A DNA stretch of 64,000 nucleotides from Microbacterium imperiale. Lineage in GTDB: Bacteria > Actinomycetota > Actinomycetes > Actinomycetales > Microbacteriaceae. A program made the translations under genes and the position numbers. A model generated the notes under the pieces. That model saw only the letters and a program-made list of their open reading frames with translations, had not been told where the DNA came from and did no database searches. Where the stretch lies: positions 2,356,001 through 2,420,000 of the forward strand of contig NZ_JAGIOK010000001.1 in assembly GCF_017876655.1 (NCBI RefSeq), in the 5' to 3' direction. Positions within the stretch are counted from its first letter, which is position 1. Each line of letters opens with the position of its first letter. Below are positions 43,587 to 51,940 of the stretch, piece by piece.

Positions 43587-43633
43587 TTGCGAAACGTTTC
43601 ACGGCGTAGTACGGTTGCCGGCAAGCGCTTTCC
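43587..43633 (+). promoter_or_regulatory. Importer promoter with two different operators (S5 and GAAACGTTTC)
   Basis: TTGCGA (43587-43592), 17 bases and TACGGT (43610-43615) form the promoter. GCGAAACGTTTCAC (43589-43602) overlaps the -35 box, and GGCAAGCGCTTTCC (43620-43633) covers the start point. The two palindromes have the CG centre typical of LacI-family sites but different arms. Confidence 0.75.
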
Positions 43634-43718
43634 CGAAGCGGGGCGGTGCGGACCTGCACACACGGACAATGGACGTTCGCGCGCACCGAGACGACGACGT
43701 TCGGCAGAGAGGACAATG

Positions 43719-45017
43719 ATGTTCAGCAGAAATCGGGCACTGGCCGCAGTCGCGATCGCGACCGGCGCTGCTCTGGCCCTGGCCGGTTGCGCCGGTGGCG
43801 ACACCCCCGCCGCTGATGCGACGTTCGACCCCGAGGAGAAGGTCACGCTCGACCTCGCCTTCTGGGGCAACGACGTCCGCGCGGAGCTCTACAACGAGGC
43901 GATCGCGGCGTTCAACGAGGAATACCCGAACATTACCGTCAACCCGACCTTCCTGACCTTCCCCGAGTTCTGGGAGAAGCGTCAGACCGAGGCGGCCGGC
44001 GGCGGACTGCCCGACGTCATGCAGTTCGACTACTCGTACCTGCGTCAGTACTCCGAGAACGGTCTGCTGCTCGACCTCGAGCCCTACCTCGGCGGCATCA
44101 TCGAGACCGACCCGCTGCCCCAGAACATCCTCGACATCGGCGTCGTGAACGACACGACGTACGGCATCGCGACCTCGACCAACGCATGGGGCATGTTCAC
44201 CAACCCCGTTCTGCTCGAGCGAGCGGGCGTGGAGGAGTTCCCCGGCGGCTCGTGGGAGGACTACGACGCCTGGATGCAGTCGGTCACCGAGGGGTCCGGC
44301 GGGGAGTTCTGGGGCGGCGGCGACTGGACCGGCCGCATCCAGAACTTCGAACTCCAGCTGCGCGCCGAAGGCGGCAACCTCTTCACCGAGGACGGCGAGC
44401 CCGGCTTCGACGAGGAGCAGCTCACGGAGTTCTGGGAGCAGGGCGCCGACATCCGCGAGAACGGCACCGTCATCCCGCAGGCCCGCGTCGAGGAGCTCGC
44501 CCCCAAGGGCGGCTTCGACTCGGCGCTGACGGCGTCCGAGCTGACGTGGGACAACTTCGGCGGCGGCTACCTCGGCGGCCTCGGCGAGGGCTACACCGAG
44601 CTCGGCCTGGTCGAGCCGCCCGTCACCGAGGAAGGCGCGAAGGACCTCTACCTGAAGCCCTCGATGCTGCACACGATCTCCAAGAGCACCGAGCACCCCG
44701 AGGCCGCCGCGACGCTCGTGAACTTCCTGGTGAACTCGCCGGAATCGGGTGAGATCTTCGGCACCAACCGCGGTCTGCCCGCCTCCGAGACCGCCCTTGA
44801 GGCGGCCGACCTCGACCCGCTCAGCCAGCAGGTCAAGGACTACGAAGAGAGCATCGCCGACCGCCTCGGCGAAGCGCCGCCGGTGCCGGTCGTTGGCTAC
44901 GGCACGATCGAGGAGGAGTTCCGCCAGATCGGCCTCGAGCTCGTCTACGGCACGATCACCGTCGACGACGCCGTTGATCGCTTCTTCTCCGAGATGGACA
45001 TCGTCCTCAACGGTTGA
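43719..45017 (+). CDS. Sugar ABC transporter substrate-binding lipoprotein (first)
   Basis: The 432-residue protein has a lipoprotein signal with the lipobox LAGC (Cys about residue 24) and a family 1 solute-binding domain. The second of two adjacent ATG codons (43719) is favoured because AGAGG then stands six bases upstream. It is highly similar to the second binding protein at 47748 (shared WEKRQTEAAGGGLPDV and NEE.PNITVN). First gene of the six-gene importer operon. Confidence 0.9.
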   Translation: MFSRNRALAAVAIATGAALALAGCAGGDTPAADATFDPEEKVTLDLAFWGNDVRAELYNEAIAAFNEEYPNITVNPTFLTFPEFWEKRQTEAAGGGLPDVMQFDYSYLRQYSENGLLLDLEPYLGGIIETDPLPQNILDIGVVNDTTYGIATSTNAWGMFTNPVLLERAGVEEFPGGSWEDYDAWMQSVTEGSGGEFWGGGDWTGRIQNFELQLRAEGGNLFTEDGEPGFDEEQLTEFWEQGADIRENGTVIPQARVEELAPKGGFDSALTASELTWDNFGGGYLGGLGEGYTELGLVEPPVTEEGAKDLYLKPSMLHTISKSTEHPEAAATLVNFLVNSPESGEIFGTNRGLPASETALEAADLDPLSQQVKDYEESIADRLGEAPPVPVVGYGTIEEEFRQIGLELVYGTITVDDAVDRFFSEMDIVLNG

Positions 45018-45024
45018 CGCACCT

Positions 45025-45060
45025 CCTCCGGGCCGGCCGCCGAGCGCGCCGGCCCGGAGG
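45025..45060 (+). other. Strong intercistronic hairpin after the first binding-protein gene
   Basis: A perfect 13-bp stem with a 10-base loop lies eight bases after the stop, before the permease gene. It can protect the upstream message and reduce read-through, giving more binding protein than permease. Confidence 0.75.
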
Positions 45061-45094
45061 ACCCCACTCTCTTCCCTCACTCCCCGGGAGCATC

Positions 45095-46087
45095 GTGAGC
45101 ACAACAGCCACACGGGTGATCGTCACCAAGCAGTCCCCGCGGCGCGGTCTCGTGCGCCGCAGCCGTCCCGAGCACCTCGACCGCCCCGGTGCCCGCAAGC
45201 GCGCGATGCGCGAGAACGCCACCGGGTACGCGTTCCTGCTGCCGTGGCTCGTGGGCTTCTTCGGTCTCACCCTCGTGCCGATGGCGTACTCGCTGTACCT
45301 GTCGTTCACGAGCTACAACATCTTCTCGCCGCCCAAGTGGGTCGGCCTGGACAACTACGTCCGGCTGTTCACGAACGACCCGAGCTTCATGCAGTCGGCG
45401 CAGATCACCCTCATCTACGTGCTGGTCGGCACCCCGATCGCCCTGATCGCCTCGCTCCTCATCGCGATGCTGCTGAATTACCGCGACAAGGGCGCCGCGT
45501 TCTTCCGCTCGGCCTTCTACGCCCCCTCGCTCATCGGCGCCTCGGTTTCGGTCGCGATCGTCTGGCGGGCGATGTTCGCCACCGACGGTCCCGTCGACGG
45601 CGGGCTGAGCTTCCTCGGCCTCGAGCTCGGCGGCTGGATCGGCAATCCGTCGCTCATCCTGCCGATGATGATCCTGCTGGCCGTCTGGCAGTTCGGCGCG
45701 ACGATGGTCATCTTCCTGGCCGGCCTGAAGCAGATCCCGAAAGAGCTGTACGAGGCGGCCGAGATGGACGGAGCCGGTGCCATCCAGCGCTTCCGCGCCG
45801 TCACCCTGCCGATGCTGTCGCCGGTCATCTTCTTCAACCTGCTGCTCGGCCTCATCGGCGCGTTCCAGGTCTTCGCCTCGGCGTACATCATCTCCAACGG
45901 CAGCGGTGGTCCCGCCGGCATGACGAACTTCATCACGGTCTACCTCTACAAGACCGGCTTCTCGGACGGCCGCATGGGTTACGCCGCCGCGATCGCGTGG
46001 GTGCTCCTCGTCGTCGTCGCCATCATCGCCCTCATCCTCTTCCGCACCCAGAAGTCGTGGGTGCACTACTCGGGAGACAACCGATGA
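45095..46087 (+). CDS. Sugar ABC transporter permease, MalF type
   Basis: The 330-residue protein has a basic N-terminal tail of about 45 residues, six membrane segments and the EAA motif ELYEAAEMDGAGAIQRFRAV. The GTG at 45095 follows GGGAG; the longer frame upstream runs through the hairpin. It overlaps the next gene by ATGA. Confidence 0.9.
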   Translation: MSTTATRVIVTKQSPRRGLVRRSRPEHLDRPGARKRAMRENATGYAFLLPWLVGFFGLTLVPMAYSLYLSFTSYNIFSPPKWVGLDNYVRLFTNDPSFMQSAQITLIYVLVGTPIALIASLLIAMLLNYRDKGAAFFRSAFYAPSLIGASVSVAIVWRAMFATDGPVDGGLSFLGLELGGWIGNPSLILPMMILLAVWQFGATMVIFLAGLKQIPKELYEAAEMDGAGAIQRFRAVTLPMLSPVIFFNLLLGLIGAFQVFASAYIISNGSGGPAGMTNFITVYLYKTGFSDGRMGYAAAIAWVLLVVVAIIALILFRTQKSWVHYSGDNR

Positions 46088-47010
46088 CCACGACACCCAC
46101 CTCGCCGCTCGCCAGCGAAGCGATGTTCGCCGTGCAGCAGACCACGCCGATGCCCCCGCAGCGGCGGAAGATCAAGCGCAAGACCTGGCAGACCATCGTC
46201 TGGTTCGTCGTGCTCATCGTCATCACCGCGATCGTGCTCTACCCGCTGGTATGGCTGCTGTTCTCGACGTTCAAGCCCAACAGCGAGTTCGGCCAGAACA
46301 TGGGGCTCCTGCCCAACGCCCCGACCCTCGACAACTACGTCAAGGTGATGGAGGGCATCGCGGGCGTGCCGATGTGGCGCTTCTTCGCGAACTCGCTGCT
46401 GATCGCCGGTGTCTCGGTCATCGGAACCGTGATGTCGTCGGCGCTGGCGGCCTACGCGTTCGCCCGCCTGCAGTTCAAGGGCCTGGGCATCCTGTTCGCG
46501 GCGATGATCGGAACGCTGCTGCTGCCGTTCCACGTCGTGATCATCCCGCAGTACATCCTCTTCAACAATCTCGGGATGGTCGACACCTACTGGCCGCTGC
46601 TGCTGCCGAAGTTCCTGGCGACCGAGGCGTTCTTCGTGTTCCTGATGGTGCAGTTCATCCGTCAGATGCCGCGCGACATGGACGAAGCAGCCAAGATCGA
46701 CGGCGCCGGTCATCCGCGGATCTTCTGGTCGATCATCCTGCCGCTCATCAAGCCGGCGCTCATCACGTGCGCGATCTTCAGCTTCATCTGGGCCTGGAAC
46801 GACTTCCTCGGCCCGCTGCTGTACCTGACCAGCCCCGAGAACTACCCGCTGCCGATCGCCCTGCGCCTCTACAACGACCAGACCTCGTCGAGCGATTACG
46901 GCGCCACGGTGACCGCCTCGTTCATCGCGCTCGTCCCGATCCTGCTGTTCTTCATCGTCTTCCAGAAGTTCCTGGTCGACGGTGTGGCCACGCAGGGGCT
47001 GAAGGGCTAG
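46084..47010 (+). CDS. Sugar ABC transporter permease, MalG type
   Basis: The 308-residue protein has six membrane segments and the EAA motif DEAAKIDGAGHPRIFWSII. Partner of the preceding permease. The DUF624 gene follows after two bases. No ATPase gene is in the operon. Confidence 0.92.
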   Translation: MTTTPTSPLASEAMFAVQQTTPMPPQRRKIKRKTWQTIVWFVVLIVITAIVLYPLVWLLFSTFKPNSEFGQNMGLLPNAPTLDNYVKVMEGIAGVPMWRFFANSLLIAGVSVIGTVMSSALAAYAFARLQFKGLGILFAAMIGTLLLPFHVVIIPQYILFNNLGMVDTYWPLLLPKFLATEAFFVFLMVQFIRQMPRDMDEAAKIDGAGHPRIFWSIILPLIKPALITCAIFSFIWAWNDFLGPLLYLTSPENYPLPIALRLYNDQTSSSDYGATVTASFIALVPILLFFIVFQKFLVDGVATQGLKG

Positions 47011-47012
47011 CG

Positions 47013-47678
47013 ATGTCGATCGAGCAGCGCCCGCGCACGCGACGCGAGGAGCGAGCGGCCGACCGCGCCGACCGCTCCGGCAGCGGCCCCACGCGCGACG
47101 GGCGGCCCATGCTGCGGCATCCGGGAGCCGCCGGCGCGTTCGCGCTCCTGGGCGAGGTGCTGCTCACCGGCATCCTGGTCACCGTCGTCTCGCTGCCGGT
47201 GATCACGCTGCCGATCGCGCTGGCTGCCGGCATCCGTCATCTGCGGCGCTACGTCGCGGCCGAGGACTCGCGCGTCCGCCTCTTCTGGGCCGACGTCCGC
47301 ACCGGGATCCTCTCCGGCGCCGTCGTCGGAGCCGCGGCGCTCGTCGCGACGCTCGTGCTGCTGCTCGACATCGATCTGGCCCGCTCCGGCTTCCTGCCCG
47401 GCGCCGCGGTCGTCGAGGGCGTCGGCTGGGCGGGGCTCGCGGCGCTCGCCGTCGCGATCCTGCTCGCGGCGGGCGCCTGGACACCGACCACCGGATGGCG
47501 CGCCGCGGTCCGCGCGATCCCGGATGCCCCTCGCGGCGACGTCGTCGGCGTGCTGTACCTGGTCGCCACCGCGGCGTTCGTCGTCGTGGTGACCTGGGCG
47601 CTGCCGCCGCTGTTCGTTGCGGGCATCGGATGCGCCGCGCTCGCCGTCGTCGCCATCCCCGCCCGGCCGCGTCGCTGA
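47013..47678 (+). CDS. DUF624 (YesL-like) membrane protein
   Basis: The 221-residue protein has a basic, hydrophilic N-terminus of about 35 residues and four or five hydrophobic segments, the first with VSLPVITLPIALAAGIRHL, typical of YesL/DUF624. These proteins are encoded beside oligosaccharide importers such as the rhamnogalacturonan system of Bacillus; their role is unknown. It starts two bases after the permease stop. Confidence 0.8.
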   Translation: MSIEQRPRTRREERAADRADRSGSGPTRDGRPMLRHPGAAGAFALLGEVLLTGILVTVVSLPVITLPIALAAGIRHLRRYVAAEDSRVRLFWADVRTGILSGAVVGAAALVATLVLLLDIDLARSGFLPGAAVVEGVGWAGLAALAVAILLAAGAWTPTTGWRAAVRAIPDAPRGDVVGVLYLVATAAFVVVVTWALPPLFVAGIGCAALAVVAIPARPRR

Positions 47679-47747
47679 GCGCGTCTCCGCCCGGCTTCTT
47701 CCCCGCAGACCCGTCCCCCCGGGTTCTCACCCGACGAAAGGACCACC

Positions 47748-49028
47748 ATGAAGGCGAACCGTCTTCTCGCATCGATCGGCATCGTCGCCGCCGGTGCGCT
47801 CGCCCTGAGCGGATGCGGCGGCGCGCAAGCGCCGGCGGCCGCGGAATTCGATCCCGACGAGAAGGTCACGCTGACCTACGCGTTCTGGGGCAATGACGAC
47901 CGAGCGCAGCGCTACGACCAGCTGATCGCGGCGTTCAACGAGGAACACCCGAACATCACCGTAAACGTCAGCTTCACCGACTTCCCGAGCTACTGGGAGA
48001 AGCGGCAGACCGAAGCGGCGGGCGGCGGTCTGCCCGATGTCTTCCAGTTCTCCGACAGCTACCTGCGCCAGTACGGCCAGTCGGGCCACCTGCTCGACCT
48101 CGCCCAGGTGGCCGACCAGATCGACATGACGACCTTCGACGGAGGTCTGCTCGGGACGGGCGCGCTCGAGGGCACGCAGTATTCACTGCCCACGGGGTAC
48201 AGCCTCTGGGCGAACTTCGTCAACGACGATCTCGTCGCGCAGGCCGGGGTCGATGCGCCGGAGGGCGGCACCGACTTCGTCGCCTTCGACGAGTGGATGG
48301 CGGAGGTCACCGAGAAGACGGGCGGGGCTGTCTACGGCGGCACGGACTACACCCAGCGCATCCAGGCGTTCGAGCTGGCGCTGCGCGCCGACGGTGAGAA
48401 CCTCTACACCGACGACGGGGAGCTCGGATTCACCAAGGACCAGCTGCGCGAGTTCTGGGAGAGCGGCGCGAGCCTGCGCGACGGTATCGCCGTGCCCCAG
48501 CAGCGCCTCGAGGAACTCTCGCCCAAGTCGGGCTTCGGCGCGGCGCTGACCGCCAGTGAGATGAGCTGGAGCAACTTCCTGGGCGGCTACCTCGCCGACT
48601 CGGGCGCCTCGTCGATCTCGATCGTCGCGCCGCCGACGGCCAAGGAGGGCTCGAAGGACCTCTACCGGCAGGCAGGGTTGCAGGTCGCGATCTCGGCGAA
48701 GACGAAGCACCCGCAGGCCGCCGCGCTGTTCCTGGACTTCGTGGTCAACTCCGAGGCCGCCGGTGAGATCTTCGGCACCACACTCGGGTTCCCGGCCTCG
48801 ACGTCCAAGCTCGCCGGTGCCACGCTCGACGGCGCCGACAAGCAGGTCGCCGACTACATCGAGGCTGCTGCGGACCGCATCGGAGACGCGCCTCCCGTTC
48901 CGGTTGCCGGATACGGCACTCTGGAGCAGACGTTCTGGGAGCTCGGCAAGTCGCTGGGCCTCGGCACCACATCGGTGGACCAGGCTGTGGATCAGTTCTT
49001 CTCCGAAGCCGAGGTCGTCCTCGGCTGA
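47748..49028 (+). CDS. Sugar ABC transporter substrate-binding lipoprotein (second)
   Basis: The 426-residue protein has the lipobox LSGC (Cys about residue 23) and is a clear paralogue of the binding protein at 43719 along its whole length. Two binding proteins flank one permease pair, so the importer may have two ligand ranges. AAAGGA precedes the ATG. A hairpin follows the stop, as after the first copy. Confidence 0.9.
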   Translation: MKANRLLASIGIVAAGALALSGCGGAQAPAAAEFDPDEKVTLTYAFWGNDDRAQRYDQLIAAFNEEHPNITVNVSFTDFPSYWEKRQTEAAGGGLPDVFQFSDSYLRQYGQSGHLLDLAQVADQIDMTTFDGGLLGTGALEGTQYSLPTGYSLWANFVNDDLVAQAGVDAPEGGTDFVAFDEWMAEVTEKTGGAVYGGTDYTQRIQAFELALRADGENLYTDDGELGFTKDQLREFWESGASLRDGIAVPQQRLEELSPKSGFGAALTASEMSWSNFLGGYLADSGASSISIVAPPTAKEGSKDLYRQAGLQVAISAKTKHPQAAALFLDFVVNSEAAGEIFGTTLGFPASTSKLAGATLDGADKQVADYIEAAADRIGDAPPVPVAGYGTLEQTFWELGKSLGLGTTSVDQAVDQFFSEAEVVLG

Positions 49029-49035
49029 CCACCCC

Positions 49036-49067
49036 GGGGATGCCGCGCGACGGCGTGCGGCATCCCC
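49036..49067 (+). terminator. Hairpin between the second binding protein and GH51
   Basis: A perfect 11-bp stem (GGGGATGCCGC with its complement) and 10-base loop lie in the 59-base gap. GH51 follows in the same direction without a visible promoter, so termination is probably partial. Confidence 0.6.
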
Positions 49068-49087
49068 TCACCACCTCGAGGAAAGCC

Positions 49088-50611
49088 ATGACGTCAACGA
49101 ACGCCGCCATCGACCCCCGCTTCGAGATCGCACGGATCGACCGCCGCATCTTCGGCGGATTCGTCGAGCACCTCGGCCGTCACATCTACGACGGCATCCA
49201 CGAACCGTCCCATCCCACCGCTGACGCCGACGGCTTCCGCGCCGACGTCGTCGAGCTGGTGCGCGAGCTCGGGGTGTCGACGATCCGCTACCCCGGGGGC
49301 AACTTCGTCTCGGGCTACCGCTGGGAGGACGGCGTCGGCCCGGTCGAGCAGCGGCCGCGGCGGCTCGACCTCGCCTGGCACTCCACCGAGACCAATGAGG
49401 TCGGCCTGCACGAGTTCGCCCGCTGGCTCGAGCTCGTGGGCAGCGACCTCATGCTCGCGGTCAACCTCGGCACCCGCGGCACGCAGGAGGCGATCGACCT
49501 GCTCGAGTACGTCAACGCCGACGCCGACACCGCGTGGACCCGGCAGCGCATCGCCAACGGCCGGTCCGAGCCGTTCGGCGTGCGGATGTGGTGCCTCGGC
49601 AACGAGATGGACGGGCCCTGGCAGCTCGGCCACCGCAACGCCGACGACTACGGCAAGCTCGCCTCGCGGACGGCGAAGGCCATGCGCATGCTCGATCCCG
49701 GCGTGGAACTCGTCGTCTGCGGGTCGTCGGGCAGCGGCATGCCGACCTTCGGGTCGTGGGAGCGCACCGTCCTCGAGCACACCTTCGACGACGTCGACTT
49801 CATCTCGTGCCACTCGTACTACCAGGAGCGCTTCGGCGACGCGCAGGAGTTCCTCGCCTCGGGCGTGGACATGTCGCGGTTCATCGCCTCGGTGGTCGCG
49901 ATCGCCGACGCGGTGGCGGCGACGAAGAAGAGCGACAAGCGCATCATGATCTCGTTCGACGAGTGGAACGTCTGGTACCTCCACAACGACGAGGGCGGGC
50001 AGGACGACAAGCCCGTCGAGCCGGGATGGCCCGTGGCGCCGCGGCTGCTGGAGGACCAGTACCACGCGCTGGATGCCGTCGTCTTCGGCGACCTGCTCGT
50101 CACGCTGCTGCAGCACAGCGACCGGGTGCGCTCCGCCTCCCTCGCCCAGCTCGTGAACGTCATCGCGCCGATCATGACCGAGCCGGGCGGCCCCGCGTGG
50201 CGGCAGACGACCTTCTTCCCGTTCTCGCTGACGTCGCGGCTCGCGGGCGACCGCGCGATCTCGGTCCCCGTCGAGTCCGGGACGTTCGAGAGCGAGCGTT
50301 TCGGGACGGTCGCGAACGTCAATGCCGTCGCGACGCTCGACGACGACGGCGCGAGCCTGTTCGTGGTGAACCGCTCGACGACCGCCGGCGAAGAGCTCCG
50401 CATCGACGTCTCGGCCCTGGCCGAGGCGCTCGGACGCAGTCTCTCGATCGCCGAGTCGCACCTGCTTCACGACGACGACCGCTACGCGGCCAACACGCTC
50501 GCCGACCCCGAGCGTGTCGGTGTGGCGCCGCTGACGGACGCCGCGATCGACGGCGGCATCCTGACGTTCGCGCTGCCGCCGATCTCGTGGGCGGCCGTGC
50601 GGCTCGGCTGA
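49088..50611 (+). CDS. Alpha-L-arabinofuranosidase, GH51 (second copy)
   Basis: The 507-residue intracellular enzyme has the acid/base Glu in WCLGNEMDGPWQ and nucleophile Glu in ISFDEWNVWY. It is a paralogue of the enzyme at 12025. GAGGAAA precedes the ATG at 49088. As the last gene of the importer operon it probably removes arabinofuranosyl groups from the oligosaccharides brought in. Confidence 0.92.
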   Translation: MTSTNAAIDPRFEIARIDRRIFGGFVEHLGRHIYDGIHEPSHPTADADGFRADVVELVRELGVSTIRYPGGNFVSGYRWEDGVGPVEQRPRRLDLAWHSTETNEVGLHEFARWLELVGSDLMLAVNLGTRGTQEAIDLLEYVNADADTAWTRQRIANGRSEPFGVRMWCLGNEMDGPWQLGHRNADDYGKLASRTAKAMRMLDPGVELVVCGSSGSGMPTFGSWERTVLEHTFDDVDFISCHSYYQERFGDAQEFLASGVDMSRFIASVVAIADAVAATKKSDKRIMISFDEWNVWYLHNDEGGQDDKPVEPGWPVAPRLLEDQYHALDAVVFGDLLVTLLQHSDRVRSASLAQLVNVIAPIMTEPGGPAWRQTTFFPFSLTSRLAGDRAISVPVESGTFESERFGTVANVNAVATLDDDGASLFVVNRSTTAGEELRIDVSALAEALGRSLSIAESHLLHDDDRYAANTLADPERVGVAPLTDAAIDGGILTFALPPISWAAVRLG

Positions 50612-50644
50612 GCCCGGGCCCCTCGCCACCCTCGGCTTCGCGGC

Positions 50645-50691
50645 TTGCGCGGAGCCGCCACCCCCCTCTACAGTGTGGGAAAGCGCTTACC
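50645..50691 (+). promoter_or_regulatory. Promoter with regulon operator S6
   Basis: TTGCGC (50645-50650), 18 bases and TACAGT (50669-50674) form the promoter. The palindrome GGAAAGCGCTTACC (50678-50691) covers the expected start point. Confidence 0.78.
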
Positions 50692-50727
50692 AATCCCACC
50701 GTGAGCGAACGATTCGAAGGACGAACC

Positions 50728-51930
50728 GTGTCAGAGACGACCATCCTCAGCCCCGCGCCGGCGACGGCGACCGCCCCGCAGGTCCGCGAGATCGGCATCA
50801 TCATGAACGGCGTCTCGGGCCGCATGGGATACCGCCAGCACCTCGTGCGCTCGATCCTCGCCATCCGCGAGCAGGGCGGCATCGAGCTGCCCGACGGCAC
50901 GAGAATCACCGTCAAGCCGCTCCTGGTGGGTCGCAGCGAGGCGAAGCTCGCCGAGCTCGCCGCGCGTCACGGCATCGAGGACTACACGACCGACCTCGAC
51001 GCGGCCCTCGCCGACCCGCGCTGGGAGATCTACGCCGACTTCCTCGTCACGAAGGCCCGCGCGACGGCGCTGCGCAAGGCGATCGCGGCGGGCAAGACGA
51101 TCTACACCGAGAAGCCCACCGCCGAGTCCGTCGACGAGGCGCTCGAGCTGGCGAAGCTCGCCGCCGAGGCCGGTGTGAAGACGGGCGTCGTGCACGACAA
51201 GCTCTACCTGCCCGGGCTGCAGAAGCTCAAGCGGCTCATCGACTCGGGCTTCTTCGGCCGCATTCTGTCGGTGCGCGGCGAGTTCGGGTACTGGGTCTTC
51301 GAGGGCGACTGGCAGCCCGCGCAGCGTCCCTCGTGGAACTACCGTGCCGAAGACGGCGGCGGCATCATCGTCGACATGTTCCCGCACTGGAACTACGTGC
51401 TCGAGAACCTGTTCGGCGCGGTCGAGACGGTCTACGCGCAGGCCGCCGTGCACATCGCCGACCGCTGGGACGAGAAGGGCGAGCACTACACCGCGACCGC
51501 CGAGGATGCCGCCTACGGCGTGTTCGAGCTCGAAGGGGGCGTCATCGCGCAGATCAACTCGTCGTGGACCGTGCGCGTCAACCGCGACGAGCTCGTCGAG
51601 TTCCACGTCGACGGCACCCACGGCTCGGCGGTCGTCGGTCTGTTCGGCGCGAAGATCCAGCCGCGTAACGCCACCCCCAAGCCGGTCTGGAACCCCGATC
51701 TCGAGGACGACCACGACTACGACGCCGACTGGCAGAACGTGCCCACCAACGACGTCTTCCTCAACGGGTTCCGTCAGCAGTGGGAGGAGTTCCTCATTTC
51801 CTACGTGACCGAGACCCCGTACGAGTTCGACCTGCTCGCCGGTGCCCGCGGCGTGCAGCTGGCCGAGGCCGGGCTGCAGTCGAGCCGCGAGGGCCGCAAG
51901 GTCACGCTGCCGTCCCTCAGCATCGACTGA
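50728..51930 (+). CDS. Gfo/Idh/MocA family oxidoreductase
   Basis: The 400-residue protein begins with about 20 unstructured residues and then a variant Rossmann start (IGIIMNGVSGRMGYRQHLVRS) closer to dihydrodipicolinate-reductase style than usual; the EKPTAES motif carries the catalytic Lys. The substrate domain has DMFPHWNYVLENLFG. GAAGGA precedes the GTG at 50728. It heads the DUF993 operon and is only distantly similar to the other oxidoreductases here. Confidence 0.88.
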   Translation: MSETTILSPAPATATAPQVREIGIIMNGVSGRMGYRQHLVRSILAIREQGGIELPDGTRITVKPLLVGRSEAKLAELAARHGIEDYTTDLDAALADPRWEIYADFLVTKARATALRKAIAAGKTIYTEKPTAESVDEALELAKLAAEAGVKTGVVHDKLYLPGLQKLKRLIDSGFFGRILSVRGEFGYWVFEGDWQPAQRPSWNYRAEDGGGIIVDMFPHWNYVLENLFGAVETVYAQAAVHIADRWDEKGEHYTATAEDAAYGVFELEGGVIAQINSSWTVRVNRDELVEFHVDGTHGSAVVGLFGAKIQPRNATPKPVWNPDLEDDHDYDADWQNVPTNDVFLNGFRQQWEEFLISYVTETPYEFDLLAGARGVQLAEAGLQSSREGRKVTLPSLSID

Positions 51931-51940
51931 GCATCGCGAC

